Source: SpSt-28 sp044343155
GTDB taxonomy: Archaea > Aenigmatarchaeota > Aenigmatarchaeia > CG10238-14 > SpSt-28
Length of the DNA stretch: 9,509 bases
Assembly: GCA_044343155.1 (NCBI GenBank)
Contig: JAVZSS010000026.1
Location: forward strand, 1-9,509
Direction: 5' to 3'
Translations under genes and position numbers: made by a program
The notes under the pieces: generated by a model
What the model was told of the DNA's origin: nothing
The model's database searches: none
What the model saw: only the letters and a program-made list of their open reading frames with translations
Part shown: in pieces, positions 5,621 through 9,509 of the stretch
Layout: each line of letters opens with the position of its first letter
Position numbering within the stretch: the stretch's first letter is position 1

Positions 5621-6874
5621 TTAGCTCCTAGCAGATAGATGCTTATTATAGTATTGAATGAATTTTATTACATTTATTTCATTTCTTATTTCTTTAGGAT
5701 TATAATCCAAAATGCTCTTTTGTGTTATCTTGTTAAATATACTTAGGAGCCTAGTTTCCATTGTACTATCTATTCTTTCTAACCTAATTATTTTTTTTAC
5801 TAAATCTAAAAAGAATGATTCATTTTTTATTTCTTTGTTTTTCAAATAAGAAAGAAGAGATTTCTCTGCAAATAATTTTATATTCTCAATTTTTTCACTT
5901 TCTTTCCATTTTTTAAAAATTTTGTAGGCTTGTATTAAGTTTGAAAGTTTAGTTTTTTCCATAACTATATCTTGCTTATTATTCTCCTGGCGAAAAAACA
6001 CTAAAGTTAGGAAAATTCTTTCAGAGATTCTTTCCATTTGCGGGATTATATAATTTTCGATTATGGAATCTAAGTTATCTTCTCTATTTATATCTTCCCA
6101 AAACTTACAAACATCATATTCTTTTTCATTTTCAAAATAGGGAAAAATTTTAATTCTCCAATTAAGAAGTTTGAGGTTAGTATCTTCTAAAGAGATAAAA
6201 TGTTTATTTGTTTCTAATTTTTTTGCACAGTCTGTACAGATTCTTATGCTTTTTTCATACCATTTTCCTGAATGTAAATATATTGGTGCAATATTTTTGT
6301 CTGCTTTGATTAACCAACCAAAAATTTTAGATAATCTTTCGGAAGGAGTCAGTTCTTTATTACTCAGACATATTAAACATTCGCCTTTTTCTTTTTTCAT
6401 ACTTAACTCTTTTTGTAGTTCTTCTATGACATTTTGTGGCTTTGGTGCAGAAATTCGTAAAATTTTAATAGTTATTTTTTCATATCTTTTATTTTCTATT
6501 ATGTAATTATAATTATCCTTTAACCATGCCCATAATTCTGGTTCTTTTTCTTTTAATTCATCTAGGGATAAGTTTTGAGATTTCTTTTTCTCTTTTATTC
6601 CATAAAAACTAAGGTGTCCTCCTTTTTCTTGTTTCGGAATTATATAATGTTCAATAAATGCCTTTATTACTTCCCTTTGAAATGCGTGTAAATCTTCTTG
6701 GTCTTTTCCCGGAATAAAAAATCTGTAGGGTTCTTTATCTAAAATTTCTATTATATAGTTTTTCCAATTTCTTACTTTTCTTTCTACTTTACTCATCATA
6801 ATTTTTTTAATATACTCTTCTCCTTCTTTTACTTCTGGGAGTTTTCTAACTAATTGGGCTATGGCCTCTAACAT
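5621..6874 (-). CDS. cas8b: Cas8b (Csh1-like) large subunit of type I-B Cascade, short form
   Basis: The large subunit recognises the PAM, opens target DNA and recruits Cas3. It carries a zinc-ribbon pattern usual for Cas8b/Csh1: CLIC at 166-169 and CTDC at 213-216, separated by a segment with KIFGWLIKADKNIAP that matches the 'F..D' stretch seen between such Cys pairs. The N-terminal third is helical and basic with HAFQREVIKAFIEHYI (63-78); the C-terminal 150 residues are helical. At 417 residues it is shorter than most Cas8b proteins (commonly 500-650). The lacking part corresponds in size and place to the C-terminal small-subunit-like bundle, which the next gene may supply. The ATG at 6874 has no SD, but TTATTAAATT is centred about 27 bases upstream. 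Large-subunit sequences diverge quickly; the call rests on the zinc ribbon and context. Confidence 0.85.
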   Translation of the reverse strand: MLEAIAQLVRKLPEVKEGEEYIKKIMMSKVERKVRNWKNYIIEILDKEPYRFFIPGKDQEDLHAFQREVIKAFIEHYIIPKQEKGGHLSFYGIKEKKKSQNLSLDELKEKEPELWAWLKDNYNYIIENKRYEKITIKILRISAPKPQNVIEELQKELSMKKEKGECLICLSNKELTPSERLSKIFGWLIKADKNIAPIYLHSGKWYEKSIRICTDCAKKLETNKHFISLEDTNLKLLNWRIKIFPYFENEKEYDVCKFWEDINREDNLDSIIENYIIPQMERISERIFLTLVFFRQENNKQDIVMEKTKLSNLIQAYKIFKKWKESEKIENIKLFAEKSLLSYLKNKEIKNESFFLDLVKKIIRLERIDSTMETRLLSIFNKITQKSILDYNPKEIRNEINVIKFIQYYNKHLSARS

Positions 6875-6895
6875 ATTATTATAAAAATACTTTCG

Positions 6896-6912
6896 AATTT
6901 AATAATTTAATT
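6896..6912. promoter_or_regulatory. Adjoining divergent TATA boxes of cas8b and cas3
   Basis: The 59-base gap between the two start codons has one A+T-only block in its centre. The minus strand reads TTATTAAATT at 6905-6896, centred about 27 bases before the cas8b ATG. The plus strand reads TTTAATT at 6906-6912, centred about 25 bases before the cas3 ATG. Both genes lack an SD. The boxes touch, so binding of TBP in one direction would hinder the other and could couple the two transcripts inversely. Confidence 0.5.
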
Positions 6913-6933
6913 GTTTTATCTCTATTAATAATT

Positions 6934-9072
6934 ATGAATGGATACTATTCCCATCCGGGGAAAATTTTTGAAAATCATCTTATTGAGATTCAAGCCATTA
7001 GCGAGAGATTAATTGAGATATTTGGTCCCGAGAAGGATGAAACTAAGAAATTTTATAAAAAGATAATTCGATATTTTGCTTTTTTTCATGATTTAGGAAA
7101 ATTAACTAAAAGTAATCAAGAAAGAATAAAGAAAGGAGAAAGATTGGCTCATCCTCATTCAATTTATGGTGGAATAATCTTTAGATTGTTTTGTGAGAAT
7201 GTAGAATTTTCAAGAAAGTTATCTGATAAGGAAAAGAGAATAATTTATTTTATAATAAGATATCACCATACATCTTTTTCTGATTTTTGGAATAAAGATG
7301 AATTAATAGAAAGGGAAGAATATAAGAAGGAATATATAGAAGAGATTCTTCATGTATTAGCAGATTTTTCTTCTTCGTTCTATAAGTTTTTCTCTCTCCG
7401 ACTAGATAAAGTTCTATATTCTATAAAAAACCAACTATCAGAATTATTAGAAAAAGTAAAAAAGGACGAAATAAATATTGCTAGTCAGCAGTATAAGTAT
7501 TCTTCTACTATTGATGATTATATTGATGTTCTTTTCATATCTTCTATCTCTTTTTTGGCTGATAGACTAAGTGCAAACAATAATGGAGAAGAGTTTCTTA
7601 AAAAAATTGAAGAAGAGATTAATATAGAAAAATATAGCAAATTGGAAGAGAAGTTAAAATTTTATTTATCACAACTACCATGCAATGAAGAAATTGATAA
7701 AATAAGAAAAGAATGTCATGAGAAAGTTATTCAAAATTTTGAAAAATTTAATATTCAAAATTTAAGAATATTTCGAATTTCACTCCCAACAGGAATTGGC
7801 AAAACTTATATAGGTGTTAGAATAGCACTTTCTATTGCAAAGAAGTATAAGCTACCTCTCGTCTATTCCTTACCGTTTATCAATATTATTGAGCAAACTG
7901 AGATAAATTTTAAAAAAATTTTTGGAGAAAAAAACGTAGAAAAGTTGCATCATCTAGTATTTTTAGAAAGTTTAGAAGATGAAGATATTGAGGAAGTCAT
8001 AAACTTCAAAATTTCACCAATATTAATAACTACTTTTTTTCAAGTTTTTGCTTCTTTATTTCCTCCTGCTCGTAGTTTTATTTTAAGGTTTCCTATATTG
8101 ATAAACTCATGTCTAATTTTGGATGAACTTCAATCCTTTAATCCAGAGTTTTATTCGATTTTTGAAAAAATTATAGAAAAAATTATTGAAAGAGGATTTA
8201 AGCTAAGGGTAATATTAATGAGTGCCACTCTACCACCGTTATTTAAGAATGCGAAGGACCTTACAGAAGGTTTGAAAGAAAAGTATTATAGCAAATTTAA
8301 TAGATACAAAATGTTATTTAAAGGAGAAGTTGAGATAGAAGAATATAAAAAGTATTTGTTAGAAAAAATTATTAGTACTAGTAAGAAAAGAATAGGAATA
8401 ATTTGTAATAAAGTAGAAGAAGCTAGAGAAATCTTTATTTTTCTGAAAAAGGCTTTAAATTGTAATCAGTTACTAAATCTGCATAGTATAACATCTTCGA
8501 CTGAATTTTCAGAAAAAATAAAAAAATTAATTGAAGATGTATATAAAACGAATGAGTTTTCTCTGGAGTTTAAAAAGCTTGTTGGAGATTTTTTACAATC
8601 TATTGATTCAACATTAAAGGACGTAGAAGTAATTTATTCTTATAATAAAGAGCATGACATACGGCTTCTCTATCTTGCTGCTAATCTTATAGACGAAGTA
8701 AAAATTGAAAGGGTAAAATTTCTTATTGAGCTAATGAAGAATTTAAAAAATAAAAAGGAAAGAGAAAAAAAGCTTATTGTAGTTTCGACTCAAGTAATTG
8801 AAGCAGGAGTAGATTTTGATTTTGATATAATGTTCAGAGATTTTGCTCCATTTGACTCACTTATTCAGAGTTCAGGAAGAGTAAATAGAAATGCGAATAA
8901 TCCATTGCCAGAAGAAATAGAAATATGGGAAGTTTTTGAAGAAAAAGAAAATAAGAGATATTCTTACTCTCCTATATATAGCGCTTTTCTAATTTCTCAT
9001 ACTAAGCAAGTCATTCCAGAAAACAAAATATTAGAAGAAAAAGACATTTTAGAAATTATGTGCAAGTATTAG
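6934..9072 (+). CDS. cas3: Cas3 HD nuclease-helicase, N-terminal 712 aa (frame broken near the C-terminus)
   Basis: Single-strand DNA nuclease and 3'-5' helicase recruited by Cascade to degrade the target. The N-terminal HD domain shows His7 and His15, the signature FHDLGK (51-56; His52, Asp53), HPHSIYGG (73-80) and RYHH (109-112), so all usual metal ligands appear present. The superfamily 2 helicase follows: Walker A PTGIGKT (285-291), TTFFQVF (366-372), Walker B DELQ (397-400), MSATLP (429-434), STQVIEAGVDFDFD (618-631) and QSSGRVNR (645-652). About 60 residues around 511-575 look longer than usual between helicase motifs. The ATG at 6934 starts at the first HD His region, and no SD is seen. 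The frame stops at TAG 9070-9072 after LEEKDILEIMCKY, while the Cas3 C-terminal domain goes on in another frame. So this is a frameshifted gene, by mutation, sequencing error or programmed shift. Confidence 0.95.
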   Translation: MNGYYSHPGKIFENHLIEIQAISERLIEIFGPEKDETKKFYKKIIRYFAFFHDLGKLTKSNQERIKKGERLAHPHSIYGGIIFRLFCENVEFSRKLSDKEKRIIYFIIRYHHTSFSDFWNKDELIEREEYKKEYIEEILHVLADFSSSFYKFFSLRLDKVLYSIKNQLSELLEKVKKDEINIASQQYKYSSTIDDYIDVLFISSISFLADRLSANNNGEEFLKKIEEEINIEKYSKLEEKLKFYLSQLPCNEEIDKIRKECHEKVIQNFEKFNIQNLRIFRISLPTGIGKTYIGVRIALSIAKKYKLPLVYSLPFINIIEQTEINFKKIFGEKNVEKLHHLVFLESLEDEDIEEVINFKISPILITTFFQVFASLFPPARSFILRFPILINSCLILDELQSFNPEFYSIFEKIIEKIIERGFKLRVILMSATLPPLFKNAKDLTEGLKEKYYSKFNRYKMLFKGEVEIEEYKKYLLEKIISTSKKRIGIICNKVEEAREIFIFLKKALNCNQLLNLHSITSSTEFSEKIKKLIEDVYKTNEFSLEFKKLVGDFLQSIDSTLKDVEVIYSYNKEHDIRLLYLAANLIDEVKIERVKFLIELMKNLKNKKEREKKLIVVSTQVIEAGVDFDFDIMFRDFAPFDSLIQSSGRVNRNANNPLPEEIEIWEVFEEKENKRYSYSPIYSAFLISHTKQVIPENKILEEKDILEIMCKY

Positions 9073-9509
9073 AGAAAGTTGAATATTTAAAAAATCAAGA
9101 TAAGTATGAAAGCATTATAGAAGGGTTGAAATTTACCGAAATAAGGACCCAATGTAGACTTATAGAAGATTGGTGGTCTGTTGAACTAATCTTAGATAAA
9201 AATAATATTTTTGAGATGTACACAAAAATAAAGGAATATCTCAGATCAAAGTACACATATCGTTTAGTAAAAGAAAAAAAGGTTTTCTTTAGAAAAATAC
9301 TACCATATTTATTGCTTCTTCATTCTAAAAAAGCATTAGCAAAAGAAGAAAAGGAAGAATTTATAACAAATATAAAAGAAGGAAAAATTTTAATAGAAAG
9401 AAAAGAAGATATTAGATTATTGCCTTCCCATTTACTAGAAAGTATCAGATTCTTCGTAAGAAATTCGGAATTTTATGATGCTGAAACTGGATTTAAGCTT
9501 ACAGATTAT
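9060..9509 (+). CDS. cas3: Cas3 C-terminal domain in shifted frame (partial, right edge)
   Basis: The frame that begins one base earlier than that of the 712-aa part is open from 9006 to the window end. From 9060 it reads VQVLEKVEYLKNQDKYESII and continues for 150 codons to FYDAETGFKLTDY, which matches the YD.ETGF segment near the end of Cas3 proteins. FTEIRTQCRLIEDWWSVELI resembles the 'F..I.....V.vi' strand of the C-terminal domain. The shift from the upstream frame equals a loss of one base (or a gain of two) near 9058-9069. A GTG at 9060-9062 could in principle start a separate C-terminal polypeptide, without SD. The end of the gene is outside the window. I regard it as the rest of the same gene. 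Confidence 0.75.
   Translation, partial: MQVLEKVEYLKNQDKYESIIEGLKFTEIRTQCRLIEDWWSVELILDKNNIFEMYTKIKEYLRSKYTYRLVKEKKVFFRKILPYLLLLHSKKALAKEEKEEFITNIKEGKILIERKEDIRLLPSHLLESIRFFVRNSEFYDAETGFKLTDY

Noticed and set aside
6171..6506. Plus-strand open frame of 111 codons within cas8b
   Set aside because: Antisense to the zinc-ribbon region of cas8b; composition typical of a shadow frame.

Overview
The window is a very A+T-rich stretch with compact, mostly unspliced-looking prokaryotic genes. Several signs point to an archaeon rather than a bacterium. Most cas genes lack a Shine-Dalgarno (SD) sequence, and A+T-only boxes sit about 25-28 bases before the start codons of cas8, cas3, the cas11-like gene and one hypothetical gene, as expected for leaderless archaeal transcripts. 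The cysteinyl-tRNA synthetase carries the MEWD/GFPGWHIECSAM pattern that I associate with small-genome lineages, so a DPANN-type archaeon is possible. That placement is an inference from style, not a proof.

Left part (1-1953): the N-terminal 288 codons of cysteinyl-tRNA synthetase read leftwards off the edge, with a perfect SD and apparently an ATT start. Divergent from it is a flavin reductase-like FMN-binding protein. About 465 bases without an intact gene follow, holding one candidate decayed reading frame.

Middle (1954-2842): two unrecognised genes (180 aa, minus; about 73-81 aa, plus) diverge from a palindromic TATA-like box, directly beside the cas genes.

Right part (2843-9509): a type I-B CRISPR-Cas interference module without adaptation genes or array in view. 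cas6 (plus) converges on a leftward block, cas8b - small helical gene - cas7 - cas5. cas3 (plus) diverges from cas8b across 59 bases. Cas6 would process crRNA. Cas8b, Cas7, Cas5 and the 98-aa protein would form Cascade, and Cas3 would degrade target DNA. Two points stand out. The small gene between a short cas8b and cas7 looks like a separately encoded Cas11 small subunit with its own TATA-like box. The cas3 frame is interrupted by a single frameshift near 9058-9069, after which the C-terminal domain continues in another frame to the window edge.

I see no tRNA or rRNA gene, CRISPR array or intact mobile element. Apart from the possible separate Cas11 gene, I find no clearly new system: this is mainly a type I-B locus with unusual details.
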